Shown piece after piece: positions 36,193-45,632 of a DNA stretch of 64,000 bases (positions are counted from its first letter, which is position 1; the number at the start of each line of letters is the position of its first letter). The position numbers and the translations under genes were made by a program. The stretch is from an uncultured Enterobacteriaceae bacterium (GTDB lineage: Bacteria > Pseudomonadota > Gammaproteobacteria > Enterobacterales > Enterobacteriaceae), in the NCBI GenBank assembly GCA_945271245.1, contig CALYPF010000001.1, positions 1 through 64,000 on the forward strand, given 5' to 3'. The notes beneath the pieces were generated by a model that saw only the letters and a list, made by a program, of their open reading frames with translations, was not told the origin of the DNA and did not search any database.

Positions 36193-39100
36193 TATTCGCC
36201 CCCATCCATGTCACTGTTTCCGGCGCTGGCCATCAGCGCCTGAGCCGTGGCTGCGCTGTCGACACTGAATATCTGATCCGGCAGCGTGAATCCGCGCAGA
36301 TCCAGCAGCGCCAGCGGACCTTTTCCGAGTTGTGAGCGCAATACCCACTGCAGGGTTCGACCGTCCGGAGCGGTGAAGCTCATCATCCACTGGCTGCGGT
36401 CAAGCTGCTGGCGCTTACCCTGGTCCAGCCAGCGAATAAAGCCCCAGGTCCCGCTGTAATCTCCGAATAGACGCGCGCCGGCGTTGACCGTAGTCCAGGT
36501 CAGCATCGTCCCCGGCTTGTAAGTCTCTCCCGGCCAGCGGAAGCTCTGCCAGTCAGCCATCTGATTGAAGTAATGCAACGGCTGGCCATCAATGGTTAGC
36601 TGTGTTTCGACCACCTGCGGCACAGGGCGCGCCTGCAGCTCAAAGCTGATGCCCTGGCTGCCATCGGTGAACAGAATGTCTGACAGCTGGCTCAGTTGAT
36701 TAATCGCCCGCAGGAAAGCCGGGTTAAAGCTCAGCCCCTGGCTGTTGACCTTATCCGGTACCCACTGGCTGCCCTCTTTGTGCAGTACTCCGCTGAGTTC
36801 TGTGGTCAGGAAGCGCTCAATACGTCCGCTGTCCTTGCGCAAAAACTCAGCCAGCATAGGCAGGGAGGCATCACTTTTACTCGCCGCAAACGGGAAACGT
36901 CCGTCAAAGGCGGTGTGCCAGTTCGCCACCACCGAACGGCTCCACTTGTCATTCAGACTCGCTGCCGACGGCTGAAGCACGGTCTCCCAGGCCTGGGTCA
37001 GTGGCTGCACAAACATCGTGCTGCCAAAACCGCTCCACTCTTCGCCAAGGCTTGCCGAAATCAGACTGCCGTATTGCTGAGTGTCGGTCAGATCCACACT
37101 TTTGCCCTGGAATACGGTCTGCGCCAAGGTCTGCATCATTTCCTGCGGATCAGAGGCGCTGGCCACCTGTTGCAGACGCAGACGCACGCGGGTAATGCGG
37201 GTCAGATACGTCTGCAGGCTCAGGGAATTGTCAGCCGACATGACATTGCTGCCTTTGTTTTTCCCCATCAGCGTCAGCAGTGGACCAAAGGTTTCATCGA
37301 GCGGCCCCTGCGGCCCTGACGCAGACTGGTCAATCGCAGGTTTGTCTTTCCCGCCTACGAGATCTTTAGCCGATTTGATGATGGAGTCCGAAAGGCCTTC
37401 GCTTTGCTGGCCGGTCTGCCCCTGCCAGGCGATGGTATTCATCAGGGCAATCAGTGGCGACTGACGGACATCACTCATCAGCGTCAGCTGGTCAGTCACA
37501 TCAGCAATGTTGTTTGCCGGATTCCAGTGAAGGCTGTTGAGGAAGCTCAGCCAGCTGCCGGCAAAGTCGGTGAAGTAACGTTGCGTCAGACGTGCTTTCA
37601 GGGCTTCCGGCGACAGGTCTGAGGAAACTGCTTTCCGGCTGTCGCTCAACACCCAGTCAATTTCATCCCGGCGGGAATTCGCGGCCTTTTCGATAGCCTG
37701 CTGAATGCCCCCTTCCCACGCCTGGCGGGTAAACATGCCGGGCACCACTTCCTCGGTGGTGAACAGTCGCCGTGCATCGGTACCGCCGGTCATGTCTTCC
37801 AGAGACACATCGGCGAAGTTACGACGCACGGATTTGAGCATGTTCTCATACAGAGTGCTTTCAGCATTACGCCGTCCAATTTGCTGCAACAACACCTGAC
37901 GGCTCTGGCTCACCAGCTGCGCATCCGGCGTGATTTTCCACTGCGGCTGTTTTGGCAGTTCGGAAATGTAGAAGGCCCACAAATCCGGTGACAGGCTTTG
38001 CCACAGGCCGGTTGAAATGCCCATCCGCGTCGGCTGCACGGCTTTCATGGTCTGAGCGTAATACGCGCCATCGGCTTTATCCGGACGGGCCATCATCAGC
38101 CAGGCCTTCAGCTGGTCATAGCCCGGTTTCGCCAGCTGTGCCCGCTGGTCGCTGCCGGGAGCGGAGCCAGCCAGCACGCTGAGCTTCTGCGTCAGGGCGG
38201 CATTTGCCGGGTCGCGGATCAGGCGGTTGTTCGCCACGCCGTACCAGGGCAGCATCGCGTCGAGCAGCTGCTGATTATGGTCCAGACCGAAGCGCTGATA
38301 CCATGGCGCGCCTTCCTGAATACGGTGCTGCAGCCGGCCTGCGTCATTACGCAGGGTATGCAGAGCCGTCAGCTGATAATCCGATACGGAGGGATGCTCC
38401 ACCAGAGCATGCGCCTGCTGTGCCATAGAGACAATCTGCAGGCGGTTGACCGCAAACGACAGCAGCGTCCCCGCCCCCCAGACACCGATAATGGCCATTA
38501 GCGTCCAGGCCAGCGTCTGTTCCCACGCCATACCGACACGGCGGCCACGCACGCGGGTACAGTCATCCACAATGCCCTGCCAGGTTACCGGCAGGCTCAG
38601 CGCATGGCGTTGTGATTCCGGGATATATTTCTCAGCGTCGGCAGGTGCAGTACCGGCTGTTTCTCCTGCGGTAGCGGCGGGTTTATTCTCCGGCAGGCTG
38701 AACATCAGGCCTCGCAGCGGAACGCGCTGCTGTGAGGCAGCCAGCCATGGCACCAGTTGCTGAGCCCAGCGGGCGATGCCGCCGTCTTTAAGGTGCTGGC
38801 CCAGGCGCAGCAGGAAGTCGTGGCTATTGTTCTCAGCGACCTGACTCACGCCCTGCGTTCGCAGGGCCGGCAGCATCAGCTCAAGCTGGCGGGTAATATC
38901 GTCGGGCTTAGCACGCAGTGGGAAACTGGCCCCGACCGGCTGCTCAGTACGTTTTGCCTGCGACCAGGTGCTGTCGCACAGCTGCCACAGCCAGACCGGG
39001 GCGGAATAACGGAGCAGTTCGCTGATTTTTTCCAGTCCGCGTAAATCGTTGTCGCTGATTTGTGGGGTCAGATTAAGCGACTGCGGCATGACGCGGACAA

Positions 39101-39674
39101 TACCGTCCAGTGGACGCCCGCGACGCAGTTTACGCAGCGCGGCGTATTTTTCCTTATCGGGCTCAGCAGTCAGACTGCCGCCGTAAATCAGAACGGTACG
39201 GTTACCTTCAAGCCACTGGTTTTCCTGCAGGCCAGGTACCAGTAGTTCGATTGCCGCCTCATCGCCAGTGATTAACAGCAGACGGGTTTTACGACGCCAG
39301 TAAAGGCCAATACGGGAGCGGAGATGTCCCCGGATCTTGTTACACATGACCACCGCAGGGTGAACAGGCGCTTTATCATTTTCCCGCTTCTTTTTCTCAT
39401 CGTCACCGTTGGTGTTGTCGACAAGCGCATTAAACTCCTGTTTGCCGGCATTGCGTACCGCCGCCAGAAGCACTACGGATACGATAAGGGCGCAGCCTGA
39501 AATACATCCGCCGGCAATAAGCCAGTAAATTTGTTGCTGACTTCCGTCTTCAATCCCGGCTATATCCGGATGCTTCCAGACCATGAAAGTCATAACGGCT
39601 AACAGCAAAAAGAAAATCAATGCGACAGCAAGATAGCGGCCTTCCGTAGTCTTCGGTGCTAAAGGTAGCTTCAC
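36192..39674 (-). CDS. tssM: TssM (IcmF-type), T6SS inner-membrane complex protein
   Basis: A 1,160-residue TssM. I chose the GTG at 39674, with AGGAGA seven bases upstream and a four-base overlap (GTGA) with the gene before it; an upstream ATG at 39722 would add 16 residues without a ribosome site. Membrane helices are seen near residues 14-34, 48-72 and about 405-425, with a large periplasmic part after the last. The position where many IcmF proteins have a P-loop reads LLLITGDEAAIELL, without the GxxxxGKT pattern, so nucleotide binding is doubtful here. It spans the periplasm and joins TssJ to TssL. Confidence 0.94.
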   Translation of the reverse strand: MKLPLAPKTTEGRYLAVALIFFLLLAVMTFMVWKHPDIAGIEDGSQQQIYWLIAGGCISGCALIVSVVLLAAVRNAGKQEFNALVDNTNGDDEKKKRENDKAPVHPAVVMCNKIRGHLRSRIGLYWRRKTRLLLITGDEAAIELLVPGLQENQWLEGNRTVLIYGGSLTAEPDKEKYAALRKLRRGRPLDGIVRVMPQSLNLTPQISDNDLRGLEKISELLRYSAPVWLWQLCDSTWSQAKRTEQPVGASFPLRAKPDDITRQLELMLPALRTQGVSQVAENNSHDFLLRLGQHLKDGGIARWAQQLVPWLAASQQRVPLRGLMFSLPENKPAATAGETAGTAPADAEKYIPESQRHALSLPVTWQGIVDDCTRVRGRRVGMAWEQTLAWTLMAIIGVWGAGTLLSFAVNRLQIVSMAQQAHALVEHPSVSDYQLTALHTLRNDAGRLQHRIQEGAPWYQRFGLDHNQQLLDAMLPWYGVANNRLIRDPANAALTQKLSVLAGSAPGSDQRAQLAKPGYDQLKAWLMMARPDKADGAYYAQTMKAVQPTRMGISTGLWQSLSPDLWAFYISELPKQPQWKITPDAQLVSQSRQVLLQQIGRRNAESTLYENMLKSVRRNFADVSLEDMTGGTDARRLFTTEEVVPGMFTRQAWEGGIQQAIEKAANSRRDEIDWVLSDSRKAVSSDLSPEALKARLTQRYFTDFAGSWLSFLNSLHWNPANNIADVTDQLTLMSDVRQSPLIALMNTIAWQGQTGQQSEGLSDSIIKSAKDLVGGKDKPAIDQSASGPQGPLDETFGPLLTLMGKNKGSNVMSADNSLSLQTYLTRITRVRLRLQQVASASDPQEMMQTLAQTVFQGKSVDLTDTQQYGSLISASLGEEWSGFGSTMFVQPLTQAWETVLQPSAASLNDKWSRSVVANWHTAFDGRFPFAASKSDASLPMLAEFLRKDSGRIERFLTTELSGVLHKEGSQWVPDKVNSQGLSFNPAFLRAINQLSQLSDILFTDGSQGISFELQARPVPQVVETQLTIDGQPLHYFNQMADWQSFRWPGETYKPGTMLTWTTVNAGARLFGDYSGTWGFIRWLDQGKRQQLDRSQWMMSFTAPDGRTLQWVLRSQLGKGPLALLDLRGFTLPDQIFSVDSAATAQALMASAGNSDMDGGE

Positions 39675-40879
39675 GGATCCATCTCCTGTCGGGAAGCAAT
39701 CGGGGTAATGAGCGTGCTCCACAGCACATTCTGTGTGGTATCACCGCAGATAATCATCTGTGGTAACTGAGTTTGTCGGGCGATTTCGGTGGCAGCAGCG
39801 ATAGCCAGCCAGGGGGCCGCGGCACCAGCATGTCCCATAGATGTATCGAGCGAAATGACGGCTTCGTCCTCTACAGACTGCGCAGGGTGCGCATTCTGGC
39901 ACGCAATAACTTCTGCACGCTGCTCACCCGTCAGCCCGGCAAGCCATAGATTTTTGACGATATTTTCTTTGAGCGGGACGTTATAGGCGGCCATGTTCAT
40001 CCCCTCCCTCAGCTCACCGGTTGGAGCAGCATCTGGCCGGTGCAACAGCGCGAGAGGTTGAAGTGCTTCCTGGGTCAGGCGGTTGCCAAGAAGAAGAGCA
40101 ACGGCTACTTCAGCAGTATTGTTTGAAACAACCGGATCAATCTGGAGGCCAACAATCAATAACATCGCATCATCTTTAATGCGGTGATCCAGCCAGTGGT
40201 TGACTACCCCTGGCCCATTGCTGTCTGTGTACTCAAGCGCACAGGTTATGCCACTCTCCTGCCAGGCTTCCTGCCAGATATTGCTGACAGCAGGGAGTGG
40301 CAGAGATGACGAGACATCGAGGATGACAACAAGCGAAGCGTTCTCAGGAAACTGGTGAACTGGAAGATCGGCAATAAGCTCAGAGAACAAACGTGAGATA
40401 ACCAATCCAGGAGTATCTTCTGGTTCTGCCGTAATACGGCTCAGCCTCCTGCTTTTTTCGCCTTTCCAGTCCGACTGCGAAATGATAATGCTGTGATTAT
40501 TGAGCATATCATCAGCGACAGAACGCTGTTCGTCTTCCTGATGGGCTGTAATAAATGTCGTATTCAACACCTGAAGCGCACGACGAGCCCTACGGGTCTC
40601 ACTCAGGATCCATTGCTCCCGGCGCCGGTCAAAACCATTCGCTTTACTGTCTTGTAATGACCACGCCCACATTCGAATAATGAAACTAACAGTCCATATA
40701 ACGACGGGTGTGCCTATGGCAATTAACCAAAAGTGCCGGGTATCAATGTAGCGTCCGAATATGCGCATGAGGATCACGCTAATGACCAACATTGCTGCCA
40801 GGACGGCAAACCAGCGCGATACTTTTGGATGATCTGGACGTGGATAACAATCAGGAAGATGTTTAAGGGAATACAACAT
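39671..40879 (-). CDS. T6SS-associated membrane protein of unknown function
   Basis: A 402-residue protein with two membrane helices close to the N-terminus (about residues 22-40 and 49-70) and a large C-terminal soluble domain. The short segment LPDCYPRPDH before the first helix suggests a cytoplasmic N-terminus. No enzyme motif is visible. The soluble part contains a Rossmann-like strand (NASLVVILDVSSSLPLP) and an Ala-rich helix ending near residue 370. It is coupled to tssM by a four-base overlap and has core-gene GC content, so it probably works with the membrane complex. Its function is unknown to me. Confidence 0.7.
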   Translation of the reverse strand: MLYSLKHLPDCYPRPDHPKVSRWFAVLAAMLVISVILMRIFGRYIDTRHFWLIAIGTPVVIWTVSFIIRMWAWSLQDSKANGFDRRREQWILSETRRARRALQVLNTTFITAHQEDEQRSVADDMLNNHSIIISQSDWKGEKSRRLSRITAEPEDTPGLVISRLFSELIADLPVHQFPENASLVVILDVSSSLPLPAVSNIWQEAWQESGITCALEYTDSNGPGVVNHWLDHRIKDDAMLLIVGLQIDPVVSNNTAEVAVALLLGNRLTQEALQPLALLHRPDAAPTGELREGMNMAAYNVPLKENIVKNLWLAGLTGEQRAEVIACQNAHPAQSVEDEAVISLDTSMGHAGAAAPWLAIAAATEIARQTQLPQMIICGDTTQNVLWSTLITPIASRQEMDP

Positions 40880-40975
40880 TAATTATCTCGATATGAAAAT
40901 ACCACAAACGAATTTTTTGATTATGAGTAGTGCTCATCGCAATAAAAATCAGTCAATAATGAGTTGCCAAAGCGT

Positions 40976-41533
40976 CTACTCAGCAGAAACCTTGGACAAA
41001 ACACTTTTAGGGAAGTGGTTCAGGCATTCAGGGCTTACAGTTACATTAAAATGGCTAACGTGACCTATATCACTAATATACATAGCACTTACATCAGGCG
41101 ATCCATCTTTAGCAATATCACGATAAAACACCCCTCCAACCCCGCGATTAGATTTACTTAAATATATAACTTCGTCAGTTGGGTTGCCATTTTCCATACT
41201 ATATATGGTCAAGGAATCTAATTTTAAAAGGGCGCCATTTAAAATGTATGCATGCCCATCGATAGCTAACCTGTCGTCACCCCAAGAATAATTTGCTTCA
41301 CTGGCACTTGTTACAAGAAGGTAAGAATTATCTTCACTCGTTTTAGCACTCATGCTTTGATAAACATCAGAAATAGCATCAGTGGGAATCATAGCACACA
41401 TTGATACAGATTCTTTGTCAGCGTTATCATCAGCAAGGCAATAAGTTGCCGACAAAATAATCAATAGACCACACAAAATCGAGTTTGATATCGACCTGCT
41501 AAATGTGAAAGAATAATTGATTATCCATTTCAT
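40976..41533 (-). CDS. Small exported protein, possible T6SS immunity protein
   Basis: A 185-residue protein with an N-terminal hydrophobic signal (ILCGLLIILSATYCLA) after a longer polar start. The mature part has only two cysteines (MCAMIP and SPECLN), possibly one disulfide. No family is recognised. GC is far below that of the T6SS core, like its neighbours. It belongs to a run of four small exported proteins (40976-43326) that follow the cell-wall-hydrolase-like effector. Exported small proteins at this position are usually periplasmic immunity proteins; that role is inferred from position only. Confidence 0.6.
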   Translation of the reverse strand: MKWIINYSFTFSRSISNSILCGLLIILSATYCLADDNADKESVSMCAMIPTDAISDVYQSMSAKTSEDNSYLLVTSASEANYSWGDDRLAIDGHAYILNGALLKLDSLTIYSMENGNPTDEVIYLSKSNRGVGGVFYRDIAKDGSPDVSAMYISDIGHVSHFNVTVSPECLNHFPKSVLSKVSAE

Positions 41534-41582
41534 GATTCACCCCTTCCAATTAACAGTAATCACCGACACTCAGCCATCTATA

Positions 41583-42050
41583 CTAATATTTAATTTCTTC
41601 AAGCGTTTTGAGTCGAATATAGCATGATTTGTGGGTATTGCCGTCATAAATAACATTAACCAAAGTATCCCTCTCAACTCTGATATTGACAAACTCATCC
41701 CCGCATGATGGCTTTATCTCTTTGAATTGTTTATCACCAGGGAAAAAGACAAATAACCTATATATTTTATAAATGCCCATCCCCTCATCCATGTGCCAAA
41801 TACTAAAATCCCTATAACCATCATGGTTGTAATCTTCAAATGATATGTGGTTTTTTTTCTCAGATGAAACATCAATTCTTTCTATATTAACCTGTTTGTC
41901 TGCATCTAAAACGGATACTAACAACGAATCATTATCAACCAGCAAAATCTCTGCAGAAAGCTTTTTTCCATTATTAACATCTAAAATGCAATTATCACAT
42001 CCAATTGCAATCTTTGTAAAAATGCACAGGAACAAAAAAATATATTTCAT
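41583..42050 (-). CDS. Exported FG-GAP/XAC2610-like protein, possible lysozyme-type immunity protein
   Basis: A 155-residue protein with a short signal peptide (MKYIFLFLCIFTKIAIG). Mature cysteines include a CDNC pair. The segment FEDYNHDGYRDFSIW is a calcium-binding FG-GAP-like loop as found in XAC2610-type proteins, which inhibit a lysozyme-like effector in Xanthomonas. That fits the neighbouring effector, which has a lysozyme/GH19-like domain. I infer a periplasmic inhibitor role; similarity was judged from the motif alone. Low GC. It lies between two other exported proteins of the cassette. Confidence 0.6.
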   Translation of the reverse strand: MKYIFLFLCIFTKIAIGCDNCILDVNNGKKLSAEILLVDNDSLLVSVLDADKQVNIERIDVSSEKKNHISFEDYNHDGYRDFSIWHMDEGMGIYKIYRLFVFFPGDKQFKEIKPSCGDEFVNIRVERDTLVNVIYDGNTHKSCYIRLKTLEEIKY

Positions 42051-42107
42051 GATAGTATCATTAGGGATCTTGAGTAATTCTCCAGCAGGGCTTAGATGGG
42101 CTGTGGC

Positions 42108-42582
42108 TTAAGGATATCTATTAAATTCCCACGAGCTATTTTTCTTGCACGTTTCAAAGTTATTATCATCCGTAGGATCAAATTCTGACTCAACTGGTTT
42201 CAAACTTCCATTTGCAAGATTTAAAAACAACCCCTGATTGGTTCCGATATAAGCGAGATCCTTTCCTTTTATAAAATCAATGCTAAAAACACCTTCACTC
42301 ACACTCTTTTCAATTTTTTTTATATCTGTGCTCCAAATCTACAAGAATCACATTTGTATCCTGAGGATTGCCCTCATTAATTATTTTCGGCTTACCCCAG
42401 AGAATTATTTTATCACCGCTACATTTAACACTATAGCCATTGATAACAGTATCAAACTTAAGAGTCTTTGTATGATTGTTAATGTCAACGGTTATTGAGT
42501 CAGTACCACTTAATGTAACTCCTGAAGCATATGCATTAAATGAAATAAAAAAACCGGCAATTGTTGAAATAATCAAATTCAT
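42108..42582 (-). pseudogene. Frameshifted small exported protein (run of eight A), possible immunity gene
   Basis: The first part (42310-42582, 90 codons) has a signal peptide (LIISTIAGFFISFNAYA) and stops right after a run of eight A on the coding strand (plus-strand T at 42314-42321). The next frame (42108-42302 and upstream to the A run) continues as EKSVSEGVFSIDF. Removing one A joins the two into one protein of about 157 residues, with cysteines on both sides of the join. The gene is therefore broken, phase-variable by slippage in the A run, or miscalled in a homopolymer. Position and low GC match its immunity-like neighbours. Confidence 0.75.
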
Positions 42583-42621
42583 TTATTAACCCATCAAATA
42601 ACTGTAGCAATAATACCCCCC

Positions 42622-43326
42622 CTAATTGACCTTTGATTTGTTACTGCCATTCAACATTTTTTCATTTGCTTTATTATCCAAACCTATTTCCATACTTTCA
42701 AAAGTCTTTAATATGTAAGGGATTTGACTACTATCTGAGGCAAGGCCACCTGAACCGCAAAGTGCACTATAAGTAGAATCTTGAACTAAGCAAAAACTAA
42801 CCAGCTCTTTTGCATTCTTATAGGTTTCTTTATCATCTTTTGTAATATTCTCATCAAATACAACATATCCCTCAGCATTTTTTGCTTTGATATTATATAA
42901 CTTCAGCGACTTGTAAGGTCCATCTTGATCTGAAGGAATAATTTCAGATTTTTTATTGTTTGCTTTGACCCATAAAGATTTGCTTCTCGAATAAATAATT
43001 TTTTCATTCATACTTCTGTCATACCCATTACTGTACACAGTATCGGACGATAAACAGACCCAGGTATTGACAGGGAATGTGTTAGTGGGGTTATTTACCT
43101 CAGCACTTACTTTATTTTTAGGTGATGCTCTATACTCTTTAAATTTTATAATACTGCAACCGCTAGACTCTGCAGTATTGTAAGGAATAGATGAATTATC
43201 ATTAATTTCCCTTGCTGTAAAGTTATCACCATTAAAATCAGCGGGCATATTTATTTCAGGATTGATATCTGCAAAGGTGAACTTACAAATTGAAAATATG
43301 AACAAAGCAAAATATTTTGTTTTCAT
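42622..43326 (-). CDS. Exported protein directly after the cell-wall effector, likely its immunity protein
   Basis: A 234-residue protein with a signal peptide (MKTKYFALFIFSICKFTFA). The mature part is polar, low in GC, with four cysteines (SGCSII, VCLSS, SFCLVQ, LCGSG) that could form two disulfides. It starts three bases after the effector stop, with AAGGAG overlapping the end of the effector gene, so the two are translationally tied. This is the strongest immunity candidate among the four exported proteins. No family is recognised. Confidence 0.7.
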   Translation of the reverse strand: MKTKYFALFIFSICKFTFADINPEINMPADFNGDNFTAREINDNSSIPYNTAESSGCSIIKFKEYRASPKNKVSAEVNNPTNTFPVNTWVCLSSDTVYSNGYDRSMNEKIIYSRSKSLWVKANNKKSEIIPSDQDGPYKSLKLYNIKAKNAEGYVVFDENITKDDKETYKNAKELVSFCLVQDSTYSALCGSGGLASDSSQIPYILKTFESMEIGLDNKANEKMLNGSNKSKVN

Positions 43327-43329
43327 CTC

Positions 43330-45618
43330 TTATCTCCTTAACACAATGCCTTCAGGCTTATCTAAAGTGAACGCATTGTTTTCATCTGGGAATTTAATTT
43401 CAGTCAACACAGCCAAGGCACAAGTATATGCGCAGCAACGCTCTATAAATCCATTTATCCCTTGATAATTTCGTCTACTGATAGCTCCTGGCAAATTCAC
43501 AGTTGCACTCGCCCGCCAGAATGCTGGGCTACGGTAATAGATCTTAATACCATGCCCTGCTGTCACTGCCTGTCTCTGTAGTTCATGAACTTCATCGGCA
43601 TATTTTGCCATGCCGGTTAATGACCAATAAAACCCTGCGCTATCGGAGGGGTCGAAAAGTCCAACATCGACATCTTCACGCCAAGACACCACTTCTTGCT
43701 CAAGTCCAGGATGTTGTCCGTCATATAGAATCCTGTTATCTAATCTTTTTTCCCGTTCCCTGAGAGCACGGTCACCTTGGACCCTTCTGTAGTCACTGAC
43801 CAATTCGTCTCGTACATCATTATTAAATGACCTACCACGATATGTAAAATATTTATAGAAATTATCAGGGTTAGTTAACTGCAGGAATCCCCTGCCGTAC
43901 CACGGGAAATACCAAATATTATAATGGTATCTATGTCCATGTTCGTCTGTAGCGGAATATCGATAATCTTCTCTAGTCACATTCAGCCATTTGGTTTCCT
44001 GTACCGAATTCCCTAAAAAACTCACCAATCTGGAAGGTGTGTTAATGCAATACTTCCTAAACATCTTATTCAGCATTGGATAATGTTTTGAGAAGACAGA
44101 TGTATCATTTTCATGAAACGTGACTGGTTCCCAACTATAGCGAGAACCCGAGGGCCTTATTATATTACGAGGTACAACTTGTTTAAATTCTTCTCGACTG
44201 AGCCAATTACACTTACGAAAGTGAGAAATAAATACTCTTGGTTCTATATGCCACAATTTTCCGCTACCGAGAGATCCTGAATCAAAACACAGCGCTTCTG
44301 CGTGTTGCTTAAATTTTCCATAGTCTTCCTCACTCATCAGCGTTCGTTCATTTGACTCCTGCGTCCCGGGAATCTGCCATATGGCCGTTTTTTCCGGCGT
44401 GCACTGCTCCCAGGGCAGACCAGTCATCAACCATTTATACCTGGCATCTATTGTGCTTTTTTCCCACTCGAATGGTAAACAGCAGATAAGCCTGTTGCTT
44501 TGAGTTTCGTAACTGCCTTCTTCCTGCAATTTTCTGATGATCGCCGAATTACACTGGCTGTGAGTATCGTTGTCATCATCAACAAGCAACCATCCCGCCC
44601 AGTGAGGAAAGTCAGCGTCACTAAACTTTTTAATACTAGGATCGGCTAGATTGACTACCCCCTTTCCCCCCGGGTAATTGACCGTCATCCATAATGGCGC
44701 ATCTGCAGGTACCAGTGTTTCATGGTCTGTATTGATCACCCGCCCAAAGCGAAGTAATTCGAACCCGGCACTCGGGCTTTCTTTATAATTCTTCAGTGCG
44801 GTTTTATACAGATTATACTCGTAGTCTTCACCGTCTGCGTTAACCAGTGGTTCGCCCAGCAGATCATACTTCCCGTCAATTTGCGTATTTTTTTGCCGGG
44901 TCACCATCGTACAGTTGCCTTGTGCCAGAGTCATGCTGGCATACAGAGGCGCATTGCTGGTATAGCGTTCAGAAATACCTGTTGTGGAGGTACTGTTGTT
45001 CGTTGGCGCTTTATCGTAAAACTTTGTTCCTGCTGGCAGATAAAAATGGATATCGCCGTAAACCGCATCAGTGCGGCCATTCTTCGAAATATCCAGTTCC
45101 TTCGTTTTTCGTCCCGTCAGTTTATTGATGTTGTCATCATCGCAGAAGACCTGGAAGTGAAATTCATTCTGGCCGTCAGTCATTCCGCAAGAGCCAAGTG
45201 GGTCTTTGCGGTAAATTCTGGCGTCAGCTTTTATCTCTGCTTCCAGAAATTTCAGATGCATATAAAGAGAGTAAAAAACGACCTTACCGTCCTCTCCGGA
45301 ACCTATTTCTGTCTCATGTTTCAATAAAACATAACCATCATCCGTACCCCTTACAGGGGCATACTTTAGTGGGAACTGGTCTCTTTTTTCTGGCGGAGAC
45401 GGCTTGCGGAACGACACCACGGTCCCGTCAGCGATTGCCCTCACTTTCTCCGGTGTTATGCCTGCATCCGTATGTGATATATGGATGCCCCCATGCCAAG
45501 ACTCTGATGCATTGAGAGGATATCCCCGGCGAGCATTGACAGGCATCATCGCTTCAACCCAGTCTGCGTCAGACTGGGTGGCATCTTTATCTCTCAGAAA
45601 CGGAGGACTGATGATCAT
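43330..45618 (-). CDS. VgrG-linked T6SS effector: M23-like N-terminus and GH19/lysozyme-like C-terminus
   Basis: A 762-residue protein 14 bases after vgrG, with AAGGAG seven bases before its ATG. The N-terminal 160 residues follow the LytM/M23 peptidase pattern: HGGIH at 42-46, ADGTVVSF, VLLKH at 97-101, YMHL at 119-122 and HFQVF at 154. The second Zn ligand position and one His of the final HxH are not conserved, so this part may be inactive. Near residue 530 begins a GH19/lysozyme-like segment: FLGNSVQETKW, with E540 as candidate catalytic acid, then WYGRGFLQLT (about 570-578), the family's conserved block. The likely target is peptidoglycan. Exported small proteins follow, fitting a periplasmic target. 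Confidence 0.75.
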   Translation of the reverse strand: MIISPPFLRDKDATQSDADWVEAMMPVNARRGYPLNASESWHGGIHISHTDAGITPEKVRAIADGTVVSFRKPSPPEKRDQFPLKYAPVRGTDDGYVLLKHETEIGSGEDGKVVFYSLYMHLKFLEAEIKADARIYRKDPLGSCGMTDGQNEFHFQVFCDDDNINKLTGRKTKELDISKNGRTDAVYGDIHFYLPAGTKFYDKAPTNNSTSTTGISERYTSNAPLYASMTLAQGNCTMVTRQKNTQIDGKYDLLGEPLVNADGEDYEYNLYKTALKNYKESPSAGFELLRFGRVINTDHETLVPADAPLWMTVNYPGGKGVVNLADPSIKKFSDADFPHWAGWLLVDDDNDTHSQCNSAIIRKLQEEGSYETQSNRLICCLPFEWEKSTIDARYKWLMTGLPWEQCTPEKTAIWQIPGTQESNERTLMSEEDYGKFKQHAEALCFDSGSLGSGKLWHIEPRVFISHFRKCNWLSREEFKQVVPRNIIRPSGSRYSWEPVTFHENDTSVFSKHYPMLNKMFRKYCINTPSRLVSFLGNSVQETKWLNVTREDYRYSATDEHGHRYHYNIWYFPWYGRGFLQLTNPDNFYKYFTYRGRSFNNDVRDELVSDYRRVQGDRALREREKRLDNRILYDGQHPGLEQEVVSWREDVDVGLFDPSDSAGFYWSLTGMAKYADEVHELQRQAVTAGHGIKIYYRSPAFWRASATVNLPGAISRRNYQGINGFIERCCAYTCALAVLTEIKFPDENNAFTLDKPEGIVLRR

Positions 45619-45632
45619 GTTGTGACTCCTTG

